A stretch of 64,000 bases of DNA from Sinotaia quadrata (GCA_028829895.1 CM054179.1:56241891-56305890), one strand, 5' to 3'. Numbered from the stretch's first letter, positions 11,730 to 25,994 are shown. Numbers and translations are program-made. Notes: generated from the sequence alone by a model not told the origin.

Positions 11730-11985
11730 TTTACTACATTGTACAAGACGGTAATGTCACAGCATCTCTGTACAAGATGGTATCCTTCCACTATCTCTGG
11801 TATCTTACTAGCTCTGTACAAGATGGTATGTTACTAGCCTCCCTGTAAAAGATGGTATGTTACTAGCCTCACTGTACAAGATGGTATGTAACTAGCCTCA
11901 CTATACAATATGGTATTTACTAGCCTCTCTGTACAATATGGTATCTTACTAGCCTCTCTGTACAAGATGGAATGTTCCTTCGATC
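11730..11985. repeat. ~33-36-bp minisatellite
   Basis: Six to seven units of GTACAAGATGGTATGTTACT then AGCCTC(A/T)CT. Shorter repeats (CATCAGTCCA(C/A)TATACCT) lie just upstream at 11600-11690. Confidence 0.88.
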
Positions 11986-12412
11986 TCTGTAGGAATAGGT
12001 ATTTTCCCTGCATCTTTTGATTTTAAAATCGTACACGGTAGCTAATTTACTACTCTGTACACGATAGTGTATTCCCTGCATTTGTGGAGAATGCCTTGAG
12101 TGCAGAGAGAAGATTGTCGAAAATCGTCCGCTATTTTCTTTTGTTCTCTTGGTGTGCTGCATGCCAGTTTGTTACTAGGTTTATTCAATGTATTTTATTT
12201 ACAACTATTAATACCGACCATTTTCGATTGTCGTATCCCAAAAATAAATGAAACATTAGCTCATGTAAGCAAAGTATATATAGTGTATGAAGCAGATCAG
12301 AGTAAATATAGATTATGAAGTAGAGCAAACTACACAAAGCAGGTGATGTAAAACTAAGTTGATATACCATATGAAGTAGAGACTATTTCAAATGGGTGAA
12401 GATGCGTTGTAT

Positions 12413-12660
12413 TTCAACACTAATAGCGTACTACAAGTATTAATATCGTTCCCCAAACACTAATAGCGTACTACAAGTATTAATATCGTTCCCAAACACT
12501 AATAGTGTACTACAAGTATTAATATCGTTCCCCAAACACTAATAGCGTACTACAAGTATTAATATCGTTCCCCAAACACTAATAGCGTACTACAAGTATT
12601 AATATCATTCCCCAAACACTAATAGCGTACTACAAGTATTAATATCATTCCCCAAATACT
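12413..12660. repeat. 39-bp minisatellite, highly uniform
   Basis: Six copies of a 39-bp unit that starts AACACTAATAGCGTACTACA and ends ATATCGTTCCCC. There are very few differences between copies. Confidence 0.93.
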
Positions 12661-13240
12661 AATAGCGTACTCCAATACTAATACCATACTCCAATACTAA
12701 CACCATACTCCAATTATAATAGTGTACTCCACAATACTAACACCATACTCCTATACTAGTAGTGTACTCCACAATACTAACACCATACTCCTATACTAAC
12801 ACTGTACTCCAATACTAATAAAGTACTCCAATGCTAGCACCATACTCCAATACTACCACTGTACTCCAATACTAATAGCATACCACATTACTAATAGAAT
12901 ACTCCAATACTAATAGCATACCACATTACTAATAGAATACTCTAATACTAATAGCATACACTGATACTAATAGCGTTCCTGAATATAATAGCGTAATCCA
13001 ATTATAAGAGTATACTCTAATACTAAGAGTGTTCCCCAATACTAATAGCATACTCCAGTACTAATAGCATACTCTAATGATAATTGCATACTCTAAAGAT
13101 AATTGCATACTCTAAAGATAATTGCATACTCTAACGATGATTGCATACTACAATATTAATAGCCTGCTCCAATACTAATAGCGTTCTCCAATACTAATAG
13201 CGTTCTCCAATACTAATAGCGTTCCCCAATAGTAATAACT
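12660..13240. repeat. ~17-bp degenerate minisatellite
   Basis: More than 30 short units of the form ACTAATAG(C/T)(A/G)TACTCCAAT. They share sequence with the 39-bp array immediately upstream, which looks like an expansion of two adjacent short units. Confidence 0.88.
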
Positions 13241-13468
13241 AACTCCAATATTAAGAGCTCATCCATGAATATTACCGACACACAATTACAAATAACTTTT
13301 TCATTCATGAATATTACGCAACATACAATTAGAACTAGCATTTTTCTCTCATTGTATTTAATGTGTACATACAAAAGAATAACAATCATTTTTCTCTCAT
13401 TGTATGTAATGCACTCCATACAAAAGAATATATAGCAGTGATGTCAATGCCACTCAGAAATGTCTATG

Positions 13469-13790
13469 GTTTATTATTAATTAATCATCCATAACTAATT
13501 ACAAGTGATGAAAATCTTAATTTCTGCTATTAATAATTCTCCAGCAGACACTATTCATTAATCTCTCACTTGGAGGATATGAAGGCTCTGTAAACCTTTT
13601 CTCTCTTCCACAACATTAAAAAACAAATATTTATTGTCATACAATATTTCTATAGGTAGAAAACTTCTCACTAAAGGAGAAGACAAATCCAACTTTAGTC
13701 TATATTTAGCAAGCCCACATCCACCCACTTTGTTCTCCAACATATGGTTGTCAATATGTAAGAAAGTCAATAAATTTACAGTAAGTGCCT
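13469..13790 (+). repeat. Dispersed repeat family 2, copy 1
   Basis: Aligns along about 260 bp with 30137-30390, and more weakly with 57165-57470 and 54890-55130. Landmarks are TTAATCATCCATAA.TAATTA, CAAGTGATGA(A/G)AATCTTAAT, TTTTCTCTC..CCACAACATT, TCTATATTTAGC(A/G)AGCCC and CCATC.ACCCAC. Non-coding. It could be an LTR or other retroelement end, but I cannot define termini. Confidence 0.75.
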
Positions 13791-13974
13791 TATGTCAAAA
13801 TATTCTTGATGTAGTCAGCATACTTTGCCACCATACATCAACGGAGTACAATGTATTTTCTCCACACTTACACACTGTTCCCCGCCTCTACCATGGTCAG
13901 TCGTATTTGTGTTTAGTCAGTAAACCAGGAGGTTCAAATATTTCAAACAAAGAAAGAAGGCTTTGTCCCTGTAT

Positions 13975-14311
13975 TTCTATATTCAGATCCCATCAATTTA
14001 CCAAAATGGGAGATGTCTGTATTTCTACACTCAAGTGGTATTAATTTATCGAAATAGAAGACGTCAGTAATTTTGCATTCAAATGGCGTTAATTTAAAGA
14101 AATGGGAGACGTATGTATTTCTACACTCGCGTGGCATTAATTAGCGAAATATGAGACGTCATTCATTCTACACTCGCGTGACATTAATTACCGAAGTAGT
14201 AGATGTTAGTATTTCTGCACTCAAGTGACATTAATTACCGAAATAGTGGATGTTAGTATTTCTGCATTCAAATTGAATTAGTTTACAGAAACGGGAGACA
14301 TCAGTATGTTG
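13975..14311. repeat. ~48-bp minisatellite, left part
   Basis: About seven units with GTATTTCT(A/G)CACTCAAGTGG, then ATTAATTTACCGAAAT and GGGAGACGT. Two diverged units of the same repeat reappear at 15508-15600. The 1.2 kb in between therefore looks inserted. Confidence 0.85.
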
Positions 14312-15507
14312 TATGATGGGAAAATATTCCCACATATATATTTTATATAAATTTTCATTTGTGGAATGAGTGCGTATTGCGTCCTGTTTACAGAGAAGGG
14401 AAGCCCTGAAATGAATGAGAGACATGTGTGGAAGATTTAGGGACTGGCGTTTGATGTCTGCGGTGTTTGAAGTCTGCGAGCGCGGCGGTCAGCGTGTGGT
14501 CAGTGCGTACGCTTAGCGGGTGGTTAGAGTTGTTAGAGGGACATAATCATCTTAAGAGCTAATGAATTGAACAGGTCAGAAGCTGGTCTAAGCAGGGTAA
14601 TAAAAACCACAGTGAAAATGTTATCTTCACTACTTCCTGAAAAATCGTCTGAGGGTGACGACTGAAAGGGTAGTCCGCCCAAACAACACTGGGTCGTATA
14701 TGAGAGAAGAAAACCCTGGCTATATAGGTAAAAGCGTCTTTGTATTTGTGTGAATGGTTAAGTTTTATTAGGATGTTATATACTATGTTTTATTTATGAA
14801 TATATTAATATTCTTCCTTTCAGAGGCCTATGCCAAACTTAGTAATTATTAATCGAGCACTGGACTGGACACTTAGGCTTTGCAATTGTTTGTGTTGCAG
14901 GTTTTTTTCTTGTTATTGTGTATTCTCGGCTGCTCGTTTATAGCTGCCTGTTGTTTGCCTGTGTGGCTGTGCCTGTGTGGCCGTTTTACTTGTCCCGGCT
15001 GAATTGGGACGTGCCGATCTATTGACTGGAAAAATTCAAGTCTACAAGACTGACGTCATTTCTGTGCTTAAGCTAAGTGCCTATTCGGAAGTGACTTCAG
15101 TAGAAATGAACTGGCTTAGGATGAACTGAATTTTCTAAATCTTGTTAACTTTTTCTTTTATTAAATTTCTTGTTATTATTTTAAAACGCGTGTTTGTTAG
15201 TTCTATCGTTATTTTCGTAATTCAAGTGATAATGTAATGAGTACGTCTTGTCCTCTGTTCGTTTAATTATAATCGTTTCTATATATATATATATTTATAA
15301 TTATTCATAAACATTAAATCTCAGCTGATTCTGAGTTGGGGGCGGAGCCAAATTGGCGACGTACCAGTATATCAGCGTAACAGTTGCAGATATACATATT
15401 TAACCAGTGACCCATACTCTGCACCGGCACTTGTAGATGTCTTGTATCGTAGCTAATTATACAGAGTTGGTATAAGTCATTATTACAAAGTCACCCCAGA
15501 GTATAGC
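14312..15507. mobile_element. Possible insertion splitting a minisatellite; LTR-like features
   Basis: This 1.2-kb block separates two parts of one 48-bp minisatellite. It contains a GC-richer tract (14440-14720), a T-rich tract, AT-rich DNA with a short (TA)n, and at 15355-15366 TGGCGACGTACC. That motif resembles the tRNA-Arg-type primer-binding site of some Ty3/gypsy elements. Its right end is family 3 (15330-15503). No coding part and no convincing pair of long terminal repeats were found, so the element class is inference. Confidence 0.35.
15330..15503 (-). repeat. Dispersed repeat family 3, copy 2
   Basis: Inverted relative to the copy at 1188-1370, sharing the same landmarks in the same order. 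It overlaps the PBS-like motif at 15355. Similarity continues into the GGGGGCGGAGCC side, which matches GTCCCCCGCTCAG in copy 1. Confidence 0.75.
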
Positions 15508-15600
15508 GGCGACACAGTATTCCTACACTCAGAAATCAATGGGTTAACAAATCGGGGGCGTTCAGTATTTCTGCAGAGACAGGTCAATAAATTACCGATG
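15508..15600. repeat. ~48-bp minisatellite, right part
   Basis: Two diverged units (CAGTATT.CTACACTCA and CAGTATTTCTGCA, each followed by a TAA..AAAT(T/C) stretch). They match the array that stops at about 14311. Confidence 0.65.
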
Positions 15601-15854
15601 AGTTGAGTTTCCTTGGCAGGCGCGCGCAGATATGAAAGACATTGCGTGTCTGACAGGCCTAAGATGAATGTTTGACATGAAGAATACATAATACAAGCGT
15701 GTGCTCTCTTACCTCTCAGCTATTTTTATATTCAGTTAAAGTTTTCCTTTCACTCCTTCACCCCTCCTGCTCGGCTCCAGACTGCAGGCGTCTGTGTTCT
15801 TGTGTATTTAGATAACATACATCTAACATACATATGTTTCTTCCAAAAACATTT

Positions 15855-16075
<221 letters not shown>

Positions 16076-16431
16076 GTACCACATGGTTGTTGTTTATATG
16101 TATACTCACAGAGAAAGAGAGAGAGGAATAGAGAGAAAATGATGAGAAAGAGGTGAGAAAAAGAAAACAAGAAAAATTAGCAAGATAAAGAAAGAAGATG
16201 GCGGGTGATAAGTTATTATATGAGATGCAGAAGGAGAGGCGAAGATTTGAGACAAACTAGGATGGCCACGACACTCTGACTGATGTATCCGAAAGCTGCA
16301 AAGCTATTATGGGGAAGTTACTCTGCAGGTTCATTCCTCATACTGTCAAATTGTGTATAGAGGGTAAAGGAACTATTCTTCAAACTTGTAAAGCTATTTT
16401 TTATTTATATATCAAATCAAAACATAAAACA

Positions 16432-16534
<103 letters not shown>

Positions 16535-16921
16535 TCGTTAGAGTTCTAGACCTGTTCACAAGAGGAATCTCGGACATGTTATGTATATTTTGTTTTCGCT
16601 TTAAATAAAACCTATATTTCGTTGCTATAATTAAAGTTGCAGCATCATTGGAGTGCCCGTACATATGCGAGTGGTAAACTGTGTAATCAATGAGTTTGAA
16701 ATTCAGTGTTAATTAATTATAAACGTCACCGTTTTCTCCCAAAACGTTTTTTGTCTTCTTATTTTGTTTCTAACTTTTGTTTCTAACACTTGCTGCCTCT
16801 TTATCATCATGATCAGTGACATCTATATCATCCGTCATGCTGTCTGTAAGCATTCTTTTTACTAGTACACGTGTAAACAGTCAGTTTTCTCCAGTGTGGT
16901 TTTTTTTATCAAATTATATTT

Positions 16922-16929
<8 letters not shown>

Positions 16930-17019
<90 letters not shown>

Positions 17020-17020
17020 G
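16930..17020. repeat. (TA)n-(TG)n microsatellite
   Basis: A short TATATA run at 16920-16931 followed by about 44 TG units. The Val-Cys reading frames are artefacts. Confidence 0.97.
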
Positions 17021-17199
17021 TATTACATGCAAGCAATTTTACTTTATTATAAAATATAGAAATTTGTTAAATTCCTAATGTGACATAAACATTCCCAGTC
17101 ATGTCTCTATGTAAACTAGCTATTAGTGTACGTGTGTTTGTCTCCTTGTATCAAATAGTACATTTGTGATTTTGTCTCCTCGCATCAAATAGACAGTTA

Positions 17200-18135
17200 G
17201 CTTGCAAACAGATATAGATAGCAAGTAGCTTATGCAACGTCACAGATATGACGTCACACGTCAACGTCACACAAATAGAGACAGCCAGTAGCTTGCACAG
17301 GCAAACAGCAAGTAGCTTGCACAGAGAAACACACGGCAAATGGCGTGAACACAGTTACAGACAGCAAATAACTTGCACACAGATACAGGCAGAAAGTAGC
17401 TTGTACAGACAGAGAACCAGTAGCTTGCACAGACAGCAATTAGCTTGCACAGAACACAGACAGCCAGTAGCTTGCACACAGATACAAACAGCAAGTAGCT
17501 TGTACAGGCAGAGAACAAGTAACTTGTACAGACAGCAGTTAGCTTGCACAGCACACAGACAGCAATTAGCTTGCACAGAACACAGACAGCCAGTAGCTTG
17601 CACACAGATACAAACAGCAAGTAGCTTGTACAGACAGAGAACAAGTAACTTGTATAGACAGCAGTTAGCTTGCACAGCACACAGACAGCAATTAGCTTGC
17701 ACAGCACACAGACAGCAATTAGCTTGCACAGAACACAGACAGCCAGTAGCTTGCACACAGATACAAACAGCAAGTAGCTTGTACAGACAGAGAACAAGTA
17801 ACTTGTACAGACAGCAGTTAGCTTGCACAGCACGCAGACAGCAAATAGCTTGCACAGCACACAGACAGCAATTAGCTTGCACAGCACACAGCCAGCCAGT
17901 AGCTTTCACAACACACAGCCAGCCAGTAGCTTGCACAACACACAGCCAGCCAGTAGCTTGCACAGCACACAGCCAGCCAGTAGCTTGCACAGCACACAGC
18001 CAGCCAGTAGCTTGCACAACACACAGCCAGCCAGTAGCTTGCACAACACACAGCCAGCCAGTAGCTTGCACAGCAGCAGAGAGCAAGTAGCGCGCACACA
18101 ATTACAAACAGCAAATAGCTTGCACACAGATACGG
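17200..18135. repeat. 27-bp minisatellite with higher-order repeat
   Basis: About 33 copies of a 27-bp monomer with core AGTAGCTTGCACA. Monomer variants ending in GAACACAGACAGC, GATACAAACAGC, GACAGAGAAC or GCACACAGACAGC recur in fixed order. The TTGCACAGAACACAGACAGC junction occurs at about 17445, 17571 and 17724, giving a 126-bp higher-order period and then 153 bp, exactly one extra monomer. From about 17880 the array becomes a plain run of one variant (AGCCAGCCAGTAGCTTGCAC). Since 27 is nine codons, long frames are open on both strands (for example 17248-18090 plus and 17355-18101 minus). I treat these as artefacts. Confidence 0.95.
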
Positions 18136-19094
18136 ACAGCACCAAAAAAAATACGTCCCATGGCTGAAGAGAATGGAATCGGAGATTATCTCCCTTAATA
18201 AATGATGCCTATTATTTTTTGTGTGTGAAAAGCGTGTATGACGAGCATGATATACCGAAGTATTATTTTACTTGATGAAATGAAAATAATTAGGAATAAT
18301 ACTTTTTTTATTATTAAAAGTTTTTAGCAATACACAACTTTGATGATGAAATAATTTAAGTGTGGTTATTAATATGTAATGTAAGTTGCTGATGAAGACC
18401 ATCCAATTGAAGTACATACTCTGTAAGGGGGACAATTGCGTAGATCATTATTCATTCGTTGTCATATTCTCGTGCATTCATATCTGATTCAGTTCAGTCT
18501 ATTTTATCTGTCTTAAAGGAACAGAAGTCTGTAACATATTGGCAGGATTTGAAGGATATTAACGAATCTTTATCTTTTTATATTTGAAAATTAAATAATC
18601 CTAGTTTATTATTATTATAACGAATATAATTTATTAAAATACGGACCATTGGATCCTATACATTAGAGAACTTTCTTATTCTGTAGCTGAATTTATTAAG
18701 AGCCAAGTTACTTTTTTTAAACAGTAAATCCTTCCTGCATTTCGTCCGGTAATTGCCTTAATACGCAGGCTTTAAATAGCGACAAGTTAAAGACTCCCAA
18801 GGGAAGGCATACCAGCATTAGCTGTAAGGAATATGTTCTAATAAAATATTGATTTTAAAAATATGCATAATTATTTGATACAGTTTTGCAATTCTATATC
18901 GTAGTTCAACATTGCTCTTAAAATGTAAAGAACTAAATTACAATTTGAACAGGTTAGATTAAATGATATTTTATGATATGTTAAGAACTAGTTCCCTTTT
19001 ACGCAAGTGCCATTCATAGTTGAAGTTCAAAGTGCAAAACCAGCGATTAGAATATGTTTGTAGTTCAAATACATTACAACAATAAAGAGTAATT
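18136..19094. other. No gene seen; AT-rich DNA
   Basis: No open frame of note and no detectable repeat structure. Confidence 0.6.
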
Positions 19095-19262
19095 GGCTTC
19101 CGTCAAGAGCTGTTTAGCTTCCGTCAAGAGCTGTTTAGCTTCAGTCAAGAGCTGTTTAGCTTCCATCAAGAACTGGTTGGCTTCAGTCAAGAACTGGTTG
19201 GCTTCAGTCAAGAGCTGGTTGGCTTCAGTCAAGAGCTGGTTGGCTTCAGTCAAGAACTAGTC
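19095..19262. repeat. 21-bp minisatellite
   Basis: Eight copies of GGCTTCAGTCAAGAGCTGGT plus one base. Early copies have TGTTTA and later ones TGGTTG. Confidence 0.93.
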
Positions 19263-19329
19263 AGCAAGACCACTGATGTTTCAATTAGCCACACTTACCC
19301 TAGTAATATCAGAACTTCTGAGTTCATGT

Positions 19330-19495
19330 AGTCACATCAACTAGTTACTATACTATGCAGTTCTCTTGGTCATTTCCCTTCTGAGTCCGTTGTCACATCA
19401 AGTAAATTATGTAGTTCTATTGGTCATTTCCCTTCTGAGTCCGTTGTCACATCAAGTAGATTATGTAGTTCTATTGGTCATTTCCCATCTGAAAA
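19330..19495. repeat. 54-bp tandem triplication
   Basis: Units containing TTGGTCATTTCCCTTCTGAG, then TCCGTTGTCACATCAAGTA, at an exact 54-bp period (starts near 19371, 19425 and 19479). Confidence 0.93.
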
Positions 19496-19567
19496 GCAGG
19501 AAGCTGACTGTATCAGTGCTAAAATTACAAGTTAAGAAGATGAATATAAATGTGTGTATGTACGTAC

Positions 19568-21034
<1,467 letters not shown>

Positions 21035-21145
21035 CAGACAAAAGACTGGAGTTTATGATCATACACTCTACCTAACGACCAAGATCTGTCTAAGTCGTGT
21101 TGTCGACAAAAGACTGGAGTTTGTGATCATACACTCTGCCTAACG
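21035..21145. repeat. 68-bp direct duplication
   Basis: GACAAAAGACTGGAGTTT and TGATCATACACTCT.CCTAACG occur twice, with starts 68 bp apart. Confidence 0.88.
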
Positions 21146-21435
21146 CTGGTTGCAAACACACATGCTGATTGTAAGATATGGATATAGCTCACTGATTCGT
21201 TGGCAGTTGAATTCAGCTCCAAATCAATAATTTACCTGAATAAGAGACAGGAAATGGTTTCATGTATGATTTTGAATGGTCCATGCATATATCACAAATT
21301 ATACGGGTATTTTTCTGCATATTGTGATGCAATTCTTGATATACGCTATACAAAAGAATAGTAGTAATGAAGGATAATTAATTTTGGCAAATAAATTACT
21401 TACACTATCTTATTTATACTCACTGTTAGTTTTAG

Positions 21436-22425
21436 CTACACAACGCTCGAACAATACGAAATGCAGCAATGTATTTAATCAATCTAATGTATTTCAGAAC
21501 TGCAATGTATTTCAGCACTGTAATGTATTTCATCACTGTACTGTATTTCAGCACTGTAATGTATTTCACCACTGTACTGTATTTCAGCACTGTAATGTAT
21601 TTCACCACTGTAATGTATTTCACCACTGTAATGTATTTCAGCACTGTGATGTATTTCACCACTCTAATGTATTTCAGCACTGCAATATATTTCAGCAATC
21701 TAATGAATTTCAGCACTGCAATTTATTTCAGCAATCTAATGTATTTCACCACTGCAATATATTTAAGCAATCTAATGTATTTCACCACTGCAATATATTA
21801 CAGCACTCTAATGTATTTCAGCACTGTAGTATATTTCAGCACTATAATGAATTTCATAACTGTAATGTATTTCACCACTGCAATATATTTCAGCACTATA
21901 CTGGATTTCAGAAGTGTATTGTATTTCACCATTGCAATATATTTCAGCACTATACTGGATTTCCGAAGTGTATTGTATTTCAGCACTGCAATATATTTCA
22001 CTAATCTAAGTATTTCAGCACTGTAATGTATTTCACACTGCAATATATTACAGCACTATAATGGATTTCAGAACTGTAATGTATTTCACCACTGCAATAT
22101 ATTTCAGCACTATACTGGATTGCAGAAGTGTATTGTATTTCACCACTGCAATATATTTCAGCACTATACTGGATTTCAGAAGTGTATTGTATTTCACCAT
22201 TGCAATATATTTCAGCACTATACTGGATTTCAGAAGTGTATTGTATTTCAGCACTGCAATATATTTCACCAATCTAAGTATTTCAGCACTGTAATGTATT
22301 TCACACTGCAATATATTACAGCACTATAATGGATTTCAGAACTGTAATATATTTCAGCACTGTAATGCATTTCAGCATTATAATGTATTTCAGCACTACA
22401 ATTTATTTCAGCACTGTAATCAAAA
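21436..22425. repeat. 18-bp minisatellite of ~990 bp with a 268-bp secondary duplication
   Basis: About 55 copies of TGTATTTCA(G/C)CACTGTAA and variants (CTGCAATATATTTCAGCA, CTATACTGGATTTCAGAA). A block of variants is duplicated: AATCTAAGTATTTCAGCACT occurs at 22003 and again at 22271, with the same variant order between. The period of 18 keeps several frames open on both strands, giving Asn-Val-Phe-Gln-His-Cys-like artefact peptides. Confidence 0.95.
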
Positions 22426-22869
22426 AGCCCCCCATCACCCCTTTACAGGCGTCGAATTTATTTTCTAATGTCGGCAGCTTATTTCTTGTCTCCCTTGACG
22501 TTATTTCGGATAAGAGACTTTTTACTAATAGCCAAGACGATCGCATGCAGTCTCCTAGAATGTCGGAACAAGTTACTGTCTTGCCAGGAGAGCGCGGAAA
22601 TGTGTTCCGATTATGCACGATTCCAAAGACGAGCGTCATATCAAGGATAATAAAAGAATCTAGAGAACAGAGGATTGTCAGTGTTGTTTACTTATACTCG
22701 TCGACCACCCTTCAGGCACGCGACTCTTTATGTTGTTGAAGAGATTGAAAATGGCTATCCTGGTAACGGAGCTTAGATTCGCGAAATGGACTATACAAGC
22801 CGCAGAGGTTACTCTTCGAAGAAACATTTTGTCATCCACCAAGTACAACGTATCGGGCACAGGTCAAGA
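22426..22869. other. No gene established; unique block between two arrays
   Basis: Unique, somewhat GC-richer DNA. The frame 22329-22739 leaves the 18-bp array and runs on through this block to a stop; the peptide has no domain I recognise. A chance extension is the simpler reading. Confidence 0.5.
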
Positions 22870-23095
22870 TTTTATACAGATAAAATGGAATACTTATTAC
22901 AACAAATGTCAAGTTTTTATACAGATAAAATGGAATACTTATTACAACAAATGTCAAGTTTTTATACAGATAAAATGGAATACTTATTACAAACAAATGT
23001 CAAGTTTTTATACAGATAAAATGGAATACTTATTACAAACAAATGTCAAGTTTTTATACAGATAAAATGGAATACTTATTACAAACAAATGCAAT
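22870..23095. repeat. 45-46-bp minisatellite
   Basis: Five near-identical copies of ACAGATAAAATGGAATACTT, then ATTACAA(A)CAAATGTCAAG. The first copies are 45 bp and the later ones 46 bp because of one extra A. Confidence 0.95.
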
Positions 23096-23334
23096 GTACA
23101 CGACTTATTCTGTCAAGAGTAAAGTCGACAAGTGTGTTGCATATGTTGCAGTCGCATGAAACGGAATATCATTAAATGATTGCTTTTACGTAATATTAAA
23201 AGCTACGACGAAATATTGCAATAGCATTAAAGATGAATTTACAGAGTGAGTGTAATAAAGAGGGTTTCACTATGATTCAGTTGATGAAGTTTATTTCATT
23301 AAGAATGAATGTATAATTTAAAATATTTTTACCG

Positions 23335-23600
23335 TCGAAGCAATGAATATTTTACCATAAATAAATACGATTTACCATAAATAAGTCATACTAAAGAAAG
23401 TGTTACCATCAATAAATGTAGGATGGAGGATTTTACCATAAATAAATATGATTTACCATAATTAAGTCATACTAAAGAAAGTGTTACCATCAATAAATGT
23501 ATGATGGAGGATTTTACCATAAATAAATATGATTTACCATGATTAAGTCATACTAAAGAAAGTGTTACCATCAATAAATGTAGGATGGAGGATAGACTGA
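23335..23600. repeat. 81-bp minisatellite
   Basis: Three copies with TTTACCATAAATAAATA, AAGTCATACTAAAGAAAGTG and TTACCATCAATAAATGTA. The last copy runs into the following GACA/GATA array. Confidence 0.93.
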
Positions 23601-23795
<195 letters not shown>

Positions 23796-24209
23796 ATAGG
23801 TGTGTGTTTATGTGATTATGTGCATTACTTAAGTTGATTTTTGTTCACTTCACTTTCACACTCTTTTTAAAAGTAGAAGATGAATGACAGAAGCCCCCAT
23901 CCTTCATTAAGTCTCATTATTTTAACCTTGAGTAAAGATCACTCTTCTTGTATAATTGTTCTAACATTTTCTCTTAAATACATTTCTTCACTCATTTTCT
24001 TCCTGCGAGAGAGCTATAGGAATAAATGAAAACTAAATTGCCTTCTAACGTAGTTGAGATTGAGCTTTGATATGAATTCCGAGAACAGAAAGGTACTTCA
24101 AACCCAACTGTCTTAAAAAAAAAAAAAATTCGTGCTGTGAGGACAGGTAAACAACAGTAGGAGATAAATGATATTGCCATATCCTGGTATAGAATGCATT
24201 ATTGTATTT

Positions 24210-24222
24210 GTGTGGTGTGTGT

Positions 24223-24293
<71 letters not shown>

Positions 24294-24294
24294 T
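24210..24294. repeat. (TG)n microsatellite
   Basis: About 40 TG units with a GTGAGTG interruption near each end. Lies 415 bp downstream of the GATA array. Confidence 0.97.
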
Positions 24295-24678
24295 GATAGA
24301 TTACCTTGCTGATGCTGCAGTTTAAATAGACTCAAGATTGTTCGACTGTTGACTGTCCGTTGTGTGTCAAGTGCTTGCTGCTAGTTGTTGCTGATGTTTC
24401 CCTACTGTTTGATAGTTTAAAGCTGCCTTCTTGAAAGGAACAGTTTTATGTCAGATCAAATGGTTGATCGTTATAATGTAATTTAATCATTTTTTTGCAA
24501 AGCATCTCACATTTATTATTTCTTACTTCTAGTCGTTGGCTAGTTTAAGTTCTGACTGTTTGTGGGAGCTTAAAATAATTTGTTGGTCTCGAAGTGAATG
24601 CAAGTAATAAATATTCTAGTTTTATAAAAGTAACACATTTCTCACTATCTCGATGCTCAAGAGTCTAATGTGAATATG
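24295..24678. other. No gene seen
   Basis: Unique AT-rich DNA without detectable structure. Confidence 0.6.
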
Positions 24679-24816
24679 CTGGATAAAACAAACTATTACC
24701 GCTTGTCTTTATGTTGGATAAAACAAGCTATTACCACTCGTCTTTATGTTGGATAAAACAAGCTATTACCACTCGTCTTTATGTTGGATAAAACAAGCTA
24801 TTACCACTCGTCTCAA
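24679..24816. repeat. 35-bp minisatellite
   Basis: Four copies of GGATAAAACAAGCTATTACC, then ACTCGTCTTTATGTT, at an exact 35-bp period. Confidence 0.93.
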
Positions 24817-25199
24817 TTTGCAAAAACATAATGAAAATCTTTATTTTAGAATACAGTCATTTATTTATTGATGTAGCTGTTAGAGCGAAAATAATGAAAT
24901 TATATTTTTTCTCAAAGTCTTTGCATTAATCAATTGTGATGATTTTCTGTATTGTTTTCTTTCTGAATTTATCCTTCGCATGGTGTAAACAAACGTGAAT
25001 TTATCTTTCGCATGGTTATTAACACGTGTTCCTATGTTATGCATTTTAAGAGTATTCTAATTTTTTTTTTTGCATTATTACATAAACCTCTTTTATTATA
25101 AATCATGACAAGTACTATTACAGATTCCTTTTATTATAATTATTTAATGCAGTTTAGAATCATATGTATTTCCATGTTTTTGTACCAATTTTCAATCGT

Positions 25200-25505
25200 G
25201 TCACACTGTCTCTCACTGTCTAACCTTAGCATATTGTTTTACTGTCCTCACTGTCTAAACTTACCGTACTGTTCTACTGTCCTCACTGTCTAACCTTACC
25301 GTATTGGTCCGCTGTCCTCACTGTCTAACCTTACCGCATTGTTCTACTGTCCTCACTGTCTAAACGTACCGTATTGTTCTACTGTCCTCACTGTCTAAAC
25401 GTACCGTATTTTTCTTATGTCCTCACTGTCTAAACGTACCGTATTGTTCTACTGTCCTCACTATCTAAACGTACCGTATTGTTCCACTGTCTTCACTGTC
25501 CCTTA
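25200..25505. repeat. 35-bp minisatellite
   Basis: Eight copies of CTGTCTAA(A/C)CGTACCGTAT, then TGTTCTACTGTCCTCA, with substitutions. Not related to the other 35-bp array at 24.7 kb. Confidence 0.93.
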
Positions 25506-25990
25506 CACTGTCTCACCATCCATTAATATTCTACTGTCCTCACTTTACCTCATTGCAGTTCGTTGTTTTCTTACCGTTGCCAAGAGAGTTAGGGCGCTTG
25601 TGCGATTATACAAGTATTTTTTTGTGGCCGTAGAAAATTATGCACTCTAGTGTAGCAAGATTGTCGTTTCTAATCTAATGATATCTTTGTAATTTTTTTT
25701 TCATTCACTTTAATTTCCTTCCCTCTCTTTACCATTAGCTCTATGTGCAATGCGTAAGTCTAGCAATGCGAATCTGTTGAAGTAACTGTCAAGCCGTACT
25801 GTCATTCCATTTCACAAAAATAAATCTAGACATCTCAATCCCCATTCCAGAGTGCGGTGAAGAAGTTAAAGATTAATTTACACCAACCAGTGGAGTGTAC
25901 AAACGAGTCCAATAGCTTATCTTTAAAATCATACAACTGCTAGGTTTAGTGATGGATGTAATGCTACATACTGTGGTTGATTAAAATGTT
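25506..25990. other. No gene seen
   Basis: Unique AT-rich DNA with no supported feature. Confidence 0.6.
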
Positions 25991-25994
25991 CAAG

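Noticed and set aside
17248..18101. Long open frames on both strands (280, 248 and 206 codons) as Cys-rich repeat proteins
   Set aside because: They exactly follow the 27-bp array; the period of nine codons keeps frames open on both strands, with no start context, signal peptide logic or unique flanks.
21384..22329. Multiple 70-206-codon frames as a repetitive secreted protein
   Set aside because: 18-bp minisatellite; the frames overlap in several phases and strands and contain no conserved unique part.
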